From Marinicella algicola (GTDB lineage: Bacteria > Pseudomonadota > Gammaproteobacteria > Xanthomonadales > Marinicellaceae), in NCBI RefSeq assembly GCF_028401385.1, contig NZ_JAQOMR010000001.1, forward strand, positions 374,501 through 438,500: 64,000 nucleotides of DNA, given 5' to 3'. Positions 29,375-40,385 of this stretch are shown piece by piece (the first letter of the stretch is position 1; each line of letters opens with the position of its first letter). The notes under the pieces are model-generated. The model searched no databases. It saw nothing but the letters and a program-made list of their open reading frames with translations, and was not told the DNA's origin. The position numbers and the translations under genes are program-made.

Positions 29375-32116
29375 ATGGCGGCACGAACAGAGCGATACGG
29401 TGAAAAGAGCGGTGGGGAGTTTTCCTTTACCGGATTTGTGCGGCGCTATGTTGTGGCCCTTTTCGGTCTGGCGCTGTTTGTCGCTCTTTGCCTTGCAATC
29501 GCTGCCATGGCGACATGGAATGTCGACGATCCGAGCGGTTCGCACGCGACCGGAAGACTGCCGACCAATCTGCTTGGCTATCCCGGTGCCAATTTCGCCG
29601 ACATCATGATGCAGTCTTTCGGTCTGGCAAGCGTGTTTGCGCTCCTGCCTGTGCTGGCCTGGTCGCTGGCGCTGATGGGCGGCCGCCGGGTCTATCGCAG
29701 ACCGTCTCGTTTTTCGCCTGGATTGGGGCAGCTCTGGTGACGGCCGCCGTGCTTGGCTGCTTTCCGCCTCCGCCGACATGGCCGCTGCCCAACGGGCTCG
29801 GTGGGGTTTCTGGCGACCTGATCCTGCGGTTTCCGGCACTGTTCATCGGCCAATACCCTTCCGGCCTGTCAGCGATGATCATTGGTGCTATCTTCGTGAT
29901 GCCTGCGCTTTTCCTGCAGCTTTATGCTGCCGGGCTGATCGTCCGGCAACCACCCTTGATTGAAGCAAAACCAGCCGCCCGGGAGGTTCATCTTGACCCC
30001 GGCGCACCGTCCGTGGCCGATCTTGCCGAAGAGCGCGATAGCTTCTTTTCGATCGCGCCGCTTCTCGGGCACCTGACACATTCATGGTATACCACCCGTG
30101 CCCGCCTGAACCGCCTCTTCGCTTCCAAGGCAGTCGATGATGACGACGACATGTTCGAAGCACCTTATGATTTCAATGAGGATAGTTTCGATCGTCTCGA
30201 TGAAGATGGTGACAGCGATGCTGCCCCGGCCTATCAGCGGCGCGGCGAGCCGAGCCTTGTCGACCCGGAAGCCCGGCGCGAAAGCGGCTATGCGCCGGTT
30301 GATCCGCCACCGTTCGATTATGACGGTGATGACAACGGCTTTGATCCCGAAGACGATGAATATGATGATGGTGGCTATCTGCCCGATGGTGTTCTGAGCG
30401 CCGACTTCGACATGCCCACCGGCAGGCGCAGCGAACGGGAAGGCGATACCAGCCAGTCAGGCAGCAGAACGACCATCGCCGGTGAGGCATCGCGTGCTCC
30501 GGTGGTTGCCGAGCCGGTTCCGCCGCCGCGGCCAGCCAATGTCGATACGATCCGCCGTCCCGCCCGCGAACCGCTCCACCGCCGCAGAGGCTTCGAGCTT
30601 CCCTCGCACGCGCTGCTTGCCGAGCCAAAGGGGTTGTCGCGCGACAAGGCGCTGTCCAAGGATGTCCTGGAAGACAATGCACGCACACTCGAAAAGGTGC
30701 TGGAGGATTTCGGCGTCAAGGGTGAGATCATTCATGTCCGCCCCGGTCCCGTGGTCACGCTTTACGAACTGGAACCGGCCCCAGGCATCAAGTCTTCGCG
30801 TGTCATCGGTCTCGCTGACGACATCGCCCGCTCCATGGCCGCGATCTCGGCGCGTGTTGCTGTCATTCCCGGCCGCAACGCCATTGGCATTGAACTGCCA
30901 AATCCACACCGCGAAACGGTATTCCTGCGCGAGATCGTCGCCAGCCAGGATTTCCAGAATTCGAAGGCAAAGCTTGCCATGGCGCTCGGCAAGACAATCG
31001 GTGGCGAAAGCGTCACCGTCGACCTTGCAAAAATGCCGCATCTCCTGATCGCGGGCACCACTGGTTCTGGTAAATCGGTTGCCGTCAACACCATGATCCT
31101 GTCGCTGCTCTACCGGCTTACACCCGAACAGTGCCGGTTGATCATGATCGATCCGAAGATGCTGGAGCTTTCCGTTTATGACGGCATTCCGCACCTGTTG
31201 TCGCCGGTTGTGACTGACCCGAAGAAGGCCGTGGTGGCGCTCAAATGGACCGTACGCGAGATGGAAGAGCGCTACAAGAATATGGCCAAGCTCGGCGTAC
31301 GCAACATTGACGGCTTCAACAGCCGTGTGCGCCAGGCTGCCGAAAAGGGCGAGACGCTGTCGCGTACCGTGCAGACCGGCTTTGACCGCGAGACCGGCGA
31401 GGCGATTTACGAGACGGAAGAGTTCGATCTGGAGCCAATGCCGTACATCGTTGTGATCATCGACGAAATGGCCGACCTGATGATGGTTGCCGGCAAGGAT
31501 ATCGAAGGCGCCGTTCAACGGCTGGCACAGATGGCGCGTGCCGCCGGGATCCATGTGGTGATGGCAACCCAGCGCCCTTCGGTCGATGTCATCACCGGCA
31601 CAATCAAGGCCAACTTCCCGACGCGAGATCTCTTTCCAGGTTACCTCGAAGATCGACAGCCGCACCATTCTGGGCGAGCAGGGCGCAGAACAGCTTCTCG
31701 GTCAGGGCGATATGCTGCACATGGCCGGCGGTGGCCGCATTCAGCGCGTCCATGGTCCGTTCGTTTCAGATCCGGAGGTCGAAGAGATCGTCGCCTATCT
31801 GAAGACGCAGGGCACGCCCGATTATCTCGATGCAATCACGGCGGACGATGATGATGAGATGGGAGATTCCGATGGCGGCAGCACCTCGAACCTCTCCAAG
31901 TCCGATGATCCTTATGACCAGGCTGTTGCCATTGTCCTGCGTGACGGCAAGGCATCCACCTCCTACGTACAGCGCAGGCTCGGCATCGGCTATAACCGTG
32001 CGGCCAGCCTGATCGAACGGATGGAGGATGAAGGCGTCATCGGGCCGGCCAACCATGCCGGAAAGCGCGAGATTCTGGTTCCTACGGAGCGCGATATCAT
32101 TGAAGGCTCAAATTGA
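29375..32116 (+). CDS. ftsK: DNA translocase FtsK (two frame breaks)
   Basis: Septal DNA motor of about 913 residues, pumping chromosome ends during division and activating XerCD. The N-terminal region has four membrane helices (about 20-190), then an acidic/proline linker (about 230-400, with many DDD/ED repeats), then the RecA-like motor with Walker [15 protein letters not shown] and Walker [14 protein letters not shown], and a C-terminal gamma winged helix ([17 protein letters not shown] ... [22 protein letters not shown]). Breaks: about 29692 (one missing) and about 31626 (one extra, repaired to [16 protein letters not shown]). Start ATG 29375 has AGGA upstream. Confidence 0.95.
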
Positions 32117-32215
32117 AGCCCCATCTTTGTCTGCACGCATAACGCGGCGACCTGCCCAGAAAATGCCGTCTTGGCCGGGCAGGGAGCTTATATCAGAGTT
32201 CCAGGATATTGACAC

Positions 32216-32948
32216 ATGAGTGACCGCAACGTGACCACGCCCCCGCACCGACCGGTCACGCCGGATGTTTTTGAGCGGGATTGCCGGCGGCGTGGCGGCG
32301 TTGATGACGGGTGCCGCAATGGCGCAGTCCCTGCCATCATCCAACGATGTGCCGCTGCCGACCAAACGGGACGGCACGCAACAGGTGGCCCAGGTGGCCA
32401 TGGCATCTTCCGATGTCGCCCAGAATATCGCCAACCACTTCTCGTCGGTCAAATCCATGACCGGTGAATTCATGCAGTTCGGTCCGCGCGGAGATCAAGC
32501 CGGCGGCAAGTTCTATCTCGAGCGTCCGGGCAAGCTGCGCTTCGACTATGATGCTCCTTCGACGCTGAAAGTTATTGCGGACGGCCGCAATGTGGCGGTC
32601 GGCAATGGCGAACTCGATACCTGGAATTTCTATCCGCTCTCGCGCACGCCACTCAGCCTGCTGCTTGCAGACAAAATTGACCTGCAAAACCGCATGGTGC
32701 GCGATGTGCGTCAGCAGAGCGGACTGACGGTTATCGTGCTTGGCGATAATTCGGTGTTTGGCGATCAGGTGATCACGCTGATGTTTGACTCCAAGACGTT
32801 CGAGTTGCGCCAGTGGACCATTACCGATGCCCAGGGCAAGGATACCACCGTGATCCTGTCCAATGTCCGCACCGGCGTGAAATTCGGCCGCTCGGTCTTT
32901 CGCATCCCTTACGACCAGATCATGTCAAGTCCCAGCAGCAGCGACTGA
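32216..32948 (+). CDS. LolA-like outer-membrane lipoprotein carrier protein
   Basis: Periplasmic lipoprotein chaperone family (PF03548), about 225-244 residues. Seen: HFSSVKSMTGEFMQFGPRGDQAGGKFYLERPGKLRFDYDAPS, KVIADGRNVAVGNGELDTWNFYPLS and TPLSLLLADKI, the LolA core. The N terminus is uncertain: ATG 32265 starts a signal peptide (MFLSGIAGGVAALMTGAAMAQ) but lacks a clear ribosome site, while ATG 32216 is out of frame with the body. One extra or two missing bases near 32260 would join them; the latter could give TRRMFLSG, a twin-arginine motif. No LolB is seen. Follows ftsK. Confidence 0.85.
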
Positions 32949-33020
32949 GGCCCATACAGGCTTTCGGTTATGACAAGAATCGCCTATTGCTGATGCCCCT
33001 TCGGCAGACGCAGGAAAGGC

Positions 33021-33830
33021 GTGAACTTGAAACTGAAGCTTACCACCTGGAACATCAACTCGGTGCGGTTGCGCCTGCCGATCGTCTCGCAGTTTCTCGA
33101 AGAGCACGCACCGGACGTCCTGTGCCTTCAGGAAATCAAATGCCTGAACGACCAGTTCCCCTATAAACCGCTGCGTGCCCTTGGTTATGAGCACATCGCG
33201 GTTCATGGTCAGAAGGGCTATCACGGCGTTGCCATCGTCTCGCGCCTGCCGCTCGGTGAAGGGTTTTCGACCGATTATTGCGCTATGGGTGATACCCGCC
33301 ATATCTCAGCCGTGATCGAGGCCGGTGGCCGCAAGATCCGGCTGCACAATTTCTATGTGCCTGCCGGTGGCGATGAGCCGAACCCGGAGATCAATCCGAA
33401 ATTCCGCCATAAACTCGATTTTCTCGAGGAAATGAAGGCGCTTCAGGCCGATGCCGGCGACGGTGTTGGATCAATTCTTGTTGGTGACCTCAATATTGCG
33501 CCGATGGAGCACGATGTCTGGTCGCACAAGCAGCTTCTCAAAGTCGTCAGCCACACACCTGTAGAAACCGAAGGGATGCAGGAGCTGATCGCCGCCGGCG
33601 GCTGGACTGACCTAATGCGCCATATCACGCCCCCGGAAGAGAAGCTCTATACTTGGTGGAGCTACCGCGCCAAAGACTGGCGGGCGGCAAACCGTGGGCG
33701 CAGGCTCGACCATATCTGGGCCTCAGCCGATCTCGTCCCGGCGTTTGAACGCTTCGAAATTCTGACGGATGCGCGCGGCTGGGAAAAGCCTTCCGATCAT
33801 GTGCCGGTAAGCGGCTATTTCTCTTTCTGA
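33021..33830 (+). CDS. xth: Exodeoxyribonuclease III (AP endonuclease family)
   Basis: DNA repair nuclease of 269 residues, EC 3.1.11.2, cutting at abasic sites and degrading 3' ends. Seen: LTTWNINSVRLRLP, DVLCLQEIKC (metal Glu), HNFYVPAGGD (Tyr), VGDLNIAPMEHDVW (Asp/Asn), RRLDHIWAS (Asp) and SDHVPV (catalytic His), all catalytic blocks of the EEP/ExoIII family. GTG start at 33021 with AGGAAAGG upstream. Its 3' end overlaps the convergent ceramidase-like gene by 16 bases. The frame is intact. Confidence 0.95.
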   Translation: MNLKLKLTTWNINSVRLRLPIVSQFLEEHAPDVLCLQEIKCLNDQFPYKPLRALGYEHIAVHGQKGYHGVAIVSRLPLGEGFSTDYCAMGDTRHISAVIEAGGRKIRLHNFYVPAGGDEPNPEINPKFRHKLDFLEEMKALQADAGDGVGSILVGDLNIAPMEHDVWSHKQLLKVVSHTPVETEGMQELIAAGGWTDLMRHITPPEEKLYTWWSYRAKDWRAANRGRRLDHIWASADLVPAFERFEILTDARGWEKPSDHVPVSGYFSF

Positions 33831-34500
33831 TCGCTTGCTGGGCCGGGCGGCATCGCTTTGACCGCCCCCATCAGCAGGATGCCGAGTACCATGGCGTTCA
33901 GCACGTGCCAGAGGAAATGGGTGCCGATCCCGCCCGTCATGGTGCATGAGGTCTGGTCGAGGCTTCGAAACATCAGTGACAAGATGAAAATTGCCGTGGC
34001 TCCTGCGAAATAGCGCCACACCGGATGGCTGCGGATGGTGGAAATTGCCGAGGCAAGCGCCATCGCGATCAGTGCTGGCGCATACTGCAGTGAACCATTG
34101 AGCGGTTCGCCGTTGCGGGACGTCAACCCGACGAGGTATATAACGGCGACAAAACCGAACAGCGTCGCGACAATATAGCCAATGATGTCGAAGGTTTTGC
34201 CGCCGGTGATCCGGATGAAGATCAGCAGGACATAGGCAAAAAGAACAGCCAGATCGGTATGACATCCAGCGCGCCGGACAAAGGGGTTGCCAGCGTGTGG
34301 AACAGGAACGAGCCGACACCGATGGCTGCAACCAGCGCAATCACAGTCATTTCGATCAGCGAGCGTTGCGGGCGGTGCCATGCCGTCGGCCAGGCAATCA
34401 GGGCCGCGAGGATGAAGGCAAGGTTGGTCAGCGCATTGACCGGTTCGTTCCAGAACCCGGCGGCGGTGCGCTCGCAATAAAGATCGATAAAATTTTCCAT
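33815..34500 (-). CDS. Ceramidase-like CREST-superfamily membrane hydrolase (frame broken at 34239-34243)
   Basis: Seven-helix membrane protein of about 228 residues, PF05875 (alkaline ceramidase family). Repairing the T5 run (A5 on + at 34239-34243) joins IPIWLFF to AYVLLIFIRITGGK. Conserved metal-site elements are visible: ERTAAGFWNEPVNALTN, SFLFHT (Ser and His), LDVIPIW (Asp) and HFLWHVLN (HxxxH). The family hydrolyses amide bonds of sphingolipids in eukaryotes; the bacterial substrate is not established. It follows the SDR gene by 3 bases in a minus-strand operon. Confidence 0.82.
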
Positions 34501-34503
34501 CGC

Positions 34504-35369
34504 TCAGTAGACCTTCATGTCCCAAAGCTGTTTGAGCGATTGCCGGTAGTTCGGGAATTCGAACTCGTAACCCCGCTTTTTCAGCTTGGCATTGCTGACC
34601 CGCTTGTTCTCGCCCCAGAAAGAGCGGGCCATCGGCGAAAGGTCAGCGTTCTCGAACGCGATCGCCGGCGGCGGGTCGATGCCCATCAGCCGTGCAGCCT
34701 CCCCGACCACGTCTTGTGGCGGCGCCGGCTCGTCGTCGGTTATGTTGAAAATACCGCCGAAGCCGTGCTCGGCCAGAAAGGCTGTTGCATAGCCGATATC
34801 CTCGACCCGGATGCGGTTGAAGACCTGGTTTTCCTTGATCACCCGTTTCTGGCTGCCGTCCAGCAGTTTGCGAAAAGCGTTGCGGCCCGGGCCGTAGATG
34901 CCGGAAAGCCTCAATATTGCCACCGGCAGACCGTGTTTCTCGCCGGTCTCCAGCCATTGCTGTTCAATCTCAAGACGCCGTTTCGAGCGCTCGGAGGTCG
35001 GTCGGCATTCCGACGTTTCATCCACCCAGGCGCCGTCATGATCGCCATAGACGCCCACGGTTGAGAGGTAGCAGACCCATTGCAACGAGGGAGCTCATTA
35101 TGCACCGCGCGGCTGGCGATGTTCAAAACCGGGTCGCCGTCCTCGCCCGGCGGGATGGACTGGACGATATGTGTGGCCGAGCGCAGCTTGTGCGCAAGGG
35201 ACGCGTCGATAGCCTGGCCATCGAAGATGAAGGTCTGGATGCCGCATGTGCCCAGAAGCGCTGCATTTTCTGCCGACCGCGTGGTGCCGGCGACATGGCC
35301 ACAGGCCGGAGCCAGTGCCGAACCGATCACCCGTCCGGAGTATCCCGCGCCGAAAACAATCAGATGCAT
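34504..35369 (-). CDS. NAD(P)-dependent epimerase/dehydratase-like SDR protein, YeeZ type (frame broken near 35086)
   Basis: Extended short-chain dehydrogenase-like protein of about 288 residues. The N terminus [16 protein letters not shown] has the Rossmann glycine motif GxGYxG; then [32 protein letters not shown] (active-site Ser/Tyr region), [14 protein letters not shown] and a [33 protein letters not shown] block typical of YeeZ-like proteins. One base is missing near 35086. Start ATG 35369 overlaps the queG stop by 10 bases. The substrate is unknown. Confidence 0.82.
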
Positions 35370-36518
35370 AGCATTTCCTCCTCGCGTTGCCACTCGCGTT
35401 GAACATCTTCATCACTGTCACGGTGGTGCGACTTTGCCAATGCGGCAAATTCCGTTTTCGAAAGCAGACGTGCTAGCGCCCAGACCGCCATTGCGCGAAC
35501 CACGGGACTGTCATCATCAAGCAGCACGCGGCAGGGATCAGAGAGAAAACGGTGACCGCTGTTTCCGGCGGCAATGAGACAGTTGCGGACAAACCGGTTG
35601 CGCCCGATGCGCTTGACCGGCGAACCGGAGAAAAATTTACGAAATTCAGCGTCGTCCAGGGTCAGAAACATGGAAAGCTCCGGGGCTTTCAGGTCGTTGC
35701 GGGCCGCAAGCTTCATCTCCGATGCGCTTTGCGCGAACTTGTTCCAGGGACAGGCGGCCAGACAGTCGTCGCAGCCATAGATGCGGTTGCCCATCGCGCT
35801 TCGGAATTCTACCGGGATAATACCATGATGTTCGATGGTGAGATAGGAAATGCAGCGGCGGGCATCGAGTTTGTAGGGTGCGGGGAAGGCATCTGTCGGG
35901 CAGACGTCGAGACAGGCCCGGCAGGAGCCACAATGGTCCTTTTCGGGCCTGTCCGGCTCCAGATCTTCGGTGGTGAAGATCGAGCCAAGGAACAGCCATG
36001 AGCCGAATTGCCGGCTGACCAGATTGGTGTGCTTGCCCTGCCAACCGATGCCGGCCTTCTCGGCAAGAGGTTTCTCCATCACCGGGGCGGTATCGACAAA
36101 GACCTTAACGTCAGCGCCTGAGTGCGCGGCAAACCGGCCCGCCATCTGCTTCAGCTTACCTTTGATGACATCATGATAGTCGCGGTTGCGGGCATAGACG
36201 GAGACGTTGGCGCGGTCTTTCTGTTCCAGCAGCGGGCGCGGGTCTTCTTCCGGGCCGTAATTCATGGCCAGCATGATCACGGACCGCGCCTTGGGCCAGA
36301 GGTTGAGGGGAGGAGCGTCGTTCCAGCGTGTCCGCCATCCACGCCATTTCGCCATGATAGCCGTTTTCAACGAATGCGCTGAGGGCGGCTGCGGCTTCCG
36401 GCATGTCTTCGGCACGCGCAATCCGGCAGGCATCGAAGCCTATTGCTTCTGCCTCATCCTTCACAAAGCGTTTCAGTTTTTCCCGGCGTTCAGCCATCGC
36501 TTCACCGCTTGTTTGCAT
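35360..36518 (-). CDS. queG: Epoxyqueuosine reductase (frame broken near 36318)
   Basis: Last step of queuosine tRNA modification: cobalamin-dependent reduction of epoxyqueuosine at the tRNA wobble base (EC 1.17.99.6), cytoplasmic. About 385 residues. Two 4Fe-4S motifs are visible, [16 protein letters not shown] and [13 protein letters not shown], plus [29 protein letters not shown] (cobalamin region) and a C-terminal HEAT-like tail. One extra base (or two missing) near 36318 between LER and APPLNLWP. The start at 36518 is preceded closely by AGGAGG; ATG 36497 is an alternative. Confidence 0.93.
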
Positions 36519-36548
36519 CCGCCTCCTTCAAAGGTGGCGCCTTGCGGC

Positions 36549-37241
36549 TCAAAAATCCAGATCGGCGTAGTGGGAAACCGGCACAACACCGCGCACCCGG
36601 TCTGCCAGCAGCGCGCGGAAGGCGGGGCGCGATTTCAGGCGCTGGTACCATTCCTTGGCGGCCGGTATCTCGTCCCAGTTGATCTCGCCCAGATAATCGA
36701 GCGCGGAAACGGCGCCACCGGCGGAAAGGTCGGCATAGCTCATCCGTTTGCCGGCAAGCCAGCCGCGGTTTGCCGCAAGCCATGCCAGATATTTCATATG
36801 CTGACGGATATTGGCGCGGGCTGCACGCAGAACGCGCGAATCCGGTGCGCCGCCGCCATGCTCGCTGCTCATCTGCAGCTTGTAGACGCGTTCGCGGCAA
36901 AGCGGATAGGTGACGTCCTGCTCAAGTTTAAGCAGGAACCACTCGGTCAGCCGGCGGATTTCGGCACGCTGGAACGGTTCTTCGGCGAGCAGTCGGCGTT
37001 CACGCTGCAACACGCCATGGGTTTCGTCCATGAACTCGGCGATCACGAACGGGCCGCAGAGCGCACGCATATTGTCATCGACATAGACCGGCAGTGTGCC
37101 TGCCGGGTTCGCGGTCAGGAAGGCCTTGCGCTTTTCCCATGGTCGTTCCTCGATCAGGTCGACTTCAAAGGCATATTCGCCGATGACGAGGCGAATGAAC
37201 CGTGAGGCGGCGGACATGGGGTGATGATAGAGCGTAGACAT
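36549..37241 (-). CDS. Glutathione S-transferase family protein
   Basis: A 230-residue protein with thioredoxin-like N-terminal half (MSTLYHHPMSAASRFIRL; NPAGTLPVYVDDNMRALCGPFVIAEFMDE, including the cis-Pro and glutathione-contact acidic residue region) and helical C-terminal half (ADLSAGGAVSALDYLGEINWD). Class and substrate cannot be assigned. It lies upstream of queG with a 30-base gap on the same strand. The frame is intact. Confidence 0.9.
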   Translation of the reverse strand: MSTLYHHPMSAASRFIRLVIGEYAFEVDLIEERPWEKRKAFLTANPAGTLPVYVDDNMRALCGPFVIAEFMDETHGVLQRERRLLAEEPFQRAEIRRLTEWFLLKLEQDVTYPLCRERVYKLQMSSEHGGGAPDSRVLRAARANIRQHMKYLAWLAANRGWLAGKRMSYADLSAGGAVSALDYLGEINWDEIPAAKEWYQRLKSRPAFRALLADRVRGVVPVSHYADLDF

Positions 37242-37382
37242 CTGGCTTTCGTCGCTTGGAACATGAGCACAGTCACGCCGAAATCCCGTTTCAGATACGG
37301 GACAGGGGCCGCGACTGGCCGGTCAAGTCGTTCGGGTTCATGTCGCCACTGTACCGCCGAAGGATTAACGATGGGTGACCGG

Positions 37383-38240
37383 CTAGACCGCACCGCCTCC
37401 GGGGCTGATCACGCCAACGGACAGCAGCACAAGCAGCGCGACGCCGAGAACCAGACGGTAATATACGAATGGCATGTAGCTGCGCGTGGACACCAGCCGC
37501 AGGAAGAAGATGATCACCGCATAGCCGACGACGAAGGCGATCAGGGTCGCAAGCGCTGTCGGGCCCCAGCCGACCGGGTTGTCCTCGCCGATACTCTTGA
37601 ATAACTGGTAGAAGCCGGATCCGAAGACGGCAGGTACGGCCAGCAGGAAGGAATAGCGCGCGGCGGCCTCACGGGTGTAGCCGAGCAGAAGCCCGGCGCT
37701 GATGGTGCCGCCCGAGCGTGATACGCCGGGGATCAGAGCCATCGCTTGGGCAAAACCGAAGAGAATGCCATCACGCCACGAGAGCTTGTCGAGCGTGATC
37801 TTCTTGATCCCGACCTTGTCGGCATAGCCCATGACAAGGCCGAAGACGATCAGCATGGTGGCGGTGATATAGAGATTGCGCAGAGAGTGCTCGATCTGGT
37901 CCTTGAAGAGCAGGCCGAGAACCACGATCGGAACAGAGCCGATGATGATCAACCAGCCCATGCGCACGTCGGCTGCCGCATGCCGGCCTGGATAATCGCC
38001 GAGTTTCAGATTCTTGGCGAGCCAGGCACTGGCGATCCGCATGATGTCTGACCAGAAATAAACGAGAACGGCGGTTTCCGTCCCGATTTGGGTAATGGCA
38101 GTGAAGGCCGCGCCCGGATCAGCGCCCGATGGCAGGAATTCGCCCGCGATGCGCAGATGCGCACTCGAGGAAATCGGCAGAAATTCTGTCAGGCCCTGCA
38201 GCAGGCCCAGAAATGCGGCTTCGATCCAACCGATATCCAT
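37383..38240 (-). CDS. uppP: Undecaprenyl-diphosphate phosphatase (UppP/BacA)
   Basis: Integral-membrane phosphatase of 285 residues recycling undecaprenyl pyrophosphate for cell-wall and polysaccharide synthesis (EC 3.6.1.27). Active-site motifs: [16 protein letters not shown] (Glu-rich/SSS) and [16 protein letters not shown] (PGxSRSG). About eight hydrophobic helices. The ATG at 38240 ([12 protein letters not shown]) is the family start; upstream in-frame sequence is rejected. The frame is intact. Confidence 0.95.
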   Translation of the reverse strand: MDIGWIEAAFLGLLQGLTEFLPISSSAHLRIAGEFLPSGADPGAAFTAITQIGTETAVLVYFWSDIMRIASAWLAKNLKLGDYPGRHAAADVRMGWLIIIGSVPIVVLGLLFKDQIEHSLRNLYITATMLIVFGLVMGYADKVGIKKITLDKLSWRDGILFGFAQAMALIPGVSRSGGTISAGLLLGYTREAAARYSFLLAVPAVFGSGFYQLFKSIGEDNPVGWGPTALATLIAFVVGYAVIIFFLRLVSTRSYMPFVYYRLVLGVALLVLLSVGVISPGGGAV

Positions 38241-38508
38241 ACGCTCGAATGTCCCTGGTCTTTGAAAACGAAAACTGAAAAAGCGATCTTGAAAACGAAC
38301 AGTCCGCGCCGGAACAATGACCCTTGAAGGGCCATGCGGCAGCACTTCCTTACTACCGGAACACGGAAAGATTGGGAAGAGTGGGGATGTCCGTGCAGGG
38401 CTGATGATATCGTCCTTCAAACGGCAGTTTTCCTTTCGCTTGCCAATAGCCAGGGAGTGTCTATCCTCTTTCGCAGGGGTGAGACGGATATTTTGACAGG
38501 GAAACAAC

Positions 38509-38916
38509 ATGACAGATACGACAATAGTCGGCAGGGAACACCGAAATGTGGGCTTTGCCGAGGCTTTCAGGCTCGGGTTCAGCAATTACGCGCTGTTTCA
38601 CGGGCGTTCTTCACGCGGTGCTTTGTGGTTCTGGGTGCTTGCGACCTGGATCGTCAGTGTGATCGTGTCGGGGGTCGACTATGCTCTTTTCGGCAGTTCG
38701 CAGCCCGGTATCCTCAGCGGAATATGGAGCCTTGCGATCCTGGTGCCGAGTTATGCCGTTGGCGCGCGGCGCCTGCATGACATCAACCGCAGCGGCTGGT
38801 GGCAGCTTCTGGTCATCTCCGTCATCGGCATCATTGTGCTGATTTACTGGTACTGCCAGCCGGGGCAGGCCCAGACCAATGATTTCGGCCCGGACGTCGA
38901 AGCCGGAAAGGGCTGA
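38509..38916 (+). CDS. DUF805-family inner-membrane protein
   Basis: A 135-residue membrane protein of PF05656. Typical features: [29 protein letters not shown] at the start, three hydrophobic helices, and the conserved [22 protein letters not shown] motif before the last helix, then a [17 protein letters not shown] tail. Family function unknown; it often appears alone, as here. The frame is intact. Confidence 0.92.
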   Translation: MTDTTIVGREHRNVGFAEAFRLGFSNYALFHGRSSRGALWFWVLATWIVSVIVSGVDYALFGSSQPGILSGIWSLAILVPSYAVGARRLHDINRSGWWQLLVISVIGIIVLIYWYCQPGQAQTNDFGPDVEAGKG

Positions 38917-39068
38917 GGGTCGGCCTTTTCGCGACTGACAGTTCAAAGCAGGGGCGACGGCTCACCGGAGTGTGATCGCCGGTGGCATTGTTTTGCCACC
39001 ACGACGCGTTTTCGTTCACTATTCGGTAACCATCTTCTTTCACAGTTGCGCGCGAAGGAGAATTTCCG

Positions 39069-40354
39069 ATGTTCAGGTTCCGTCCACTGTATGCCGTCCG
39101 TGTCGTCTGCGCGCTTGCCGCTTTCGTGCTCGCTTTTGCGGCCGGGGCGGGGTTTCCAGTGTTGCCAACGCCTATGACCGTGGGCAGGTCGACCGCCAGT
39201 TCCAGAACTGGATCCAGTCCGACATGCGCAATGCCGCGTTACGGTCTGGAGTTTCAGCCGGTGTCTATGACCGCGCCACGCAAGGGCTTTCCATCAACTG
39301 GTCGCTGCCCGATCTGGTTCCGCCGGGCACCAAGCCGCCGCAGACACGCAAGCAGACCCAGCCGGAATTCTCCGAACCCGGACCTTATTTCAGCGAGAAC
39401 AATCTGAACTATCTCGCGATCAAGGGCCGCAAGCTCTACAACCAGTACAAGCCGGTTCTCGACCAGATCGAGGCGCGCTATGGTGTGCCGGGGCGCATTG
39501 TGCTGGCGATCTGGGGTCGGGAAATGGGCTATGGCGCGGCAGAGGAAAAATACGATATCCTTCAGGTGCTCGGCACCAAGGCGTTCATGACCGGCTCACG
39601 CCAGCAGATGTTCCAACGTGAATTCATCGCCGCTCTCCAGATTATTCAAAGTGGCGCGGCTCCCCTCGACAAGCGCAAGGCCTCATGGGCCGGTGCCTTC
39701 GGGCAGCCGCAACTGATGCCTTCGAATTTTCAGGCATACGCGGTCGATTTCGATGGCGATGGCGTGATCGATGTCTGGAACTCGGTGCCGGATTCGCTGG
39801 CGACGATTGCCAAGCATCTGGCAAGCGATGGCTGGGAGCGCGGCCGTGACTGGGGCTATGAGGCTGTCGTCCCCGACAATGTGTCCTGTGCACAGGAAGG
39901 CCCGGACAATGCTCGGGCGATTTCAGCCTGGGGCAAGCAGGGCATAGGCCGCGTTCAGGGCAAAAGCTTTCCGGCAGACGAACTGCGCAAGCCCGGCATG
40001 ATGCTGGTGCCGCAGGGCCGTTACGGACCGGAATTCATCGTCACGCCGAATTTCTACGTGCTGAAGGAATATAACAATTCCGACCTCTACGCGCTTTTCG
40101 TTGGCAATCTCGCAGACCGCATCCAGTTTGGCATGGGCGCGTTTGTCCAGCCCTGGCAGCGCACGGGCACGCTATTGCGTTCCGATGTCGCCGCCATGCA
40201 GCGCAAGCTGATGGGAATGGGATACGACACTGGCGGCGCGGACGGGCTGGTCGGCTTCAAGACCCGCCGCTCCATCGGCGACTGGCAGATGCGCAACCGG
40301 GTGAGCCAGACCTGCTGGCCGACGCCGCAGTTGAAGAACGAATTGCTGCGATAG
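39069..40354 (+). CDS. Lytic murein transglycosylase, MltB type with C-terminal peptidoglycan-binding domain (frame broken at 39149-39152)
   Basis: Periplasmic peptidoglycan lyase of about 428 residues. Signal peptide about 1-33, reached by lengthening the G4 run at 39149-39152 (AFAAGAGVSSVANA). The SLT_2 domain includes FSENNLNYLAIKGRKLYNQYKPVLDQIEARYGVPGRIVLAIWGREMGYG (catalytic Glu), AGAFGQPQLMPSNFQAYAVDFDGDG and DVWNSVPDSLATIAKHL. A PG_binding_1 domain follows (about 365-428, LRSDVAAMQRKLMGMGYDTGGADGLVG). It cleaves MurNAc-GlcNAc bonds with anhydro-product formation. Confidence 0.93.
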
Positions 40355-40385
40355 GCCGGGCTCGGCGCGGCAGAAAAGTTGAAGA

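Noticed and set aside
31620..31640. Programmed frameshifting in ftsK
   Set aside because: No slippery heptamer or conserved pseudoknot seen, and the same kind of break occurs throughout the window.
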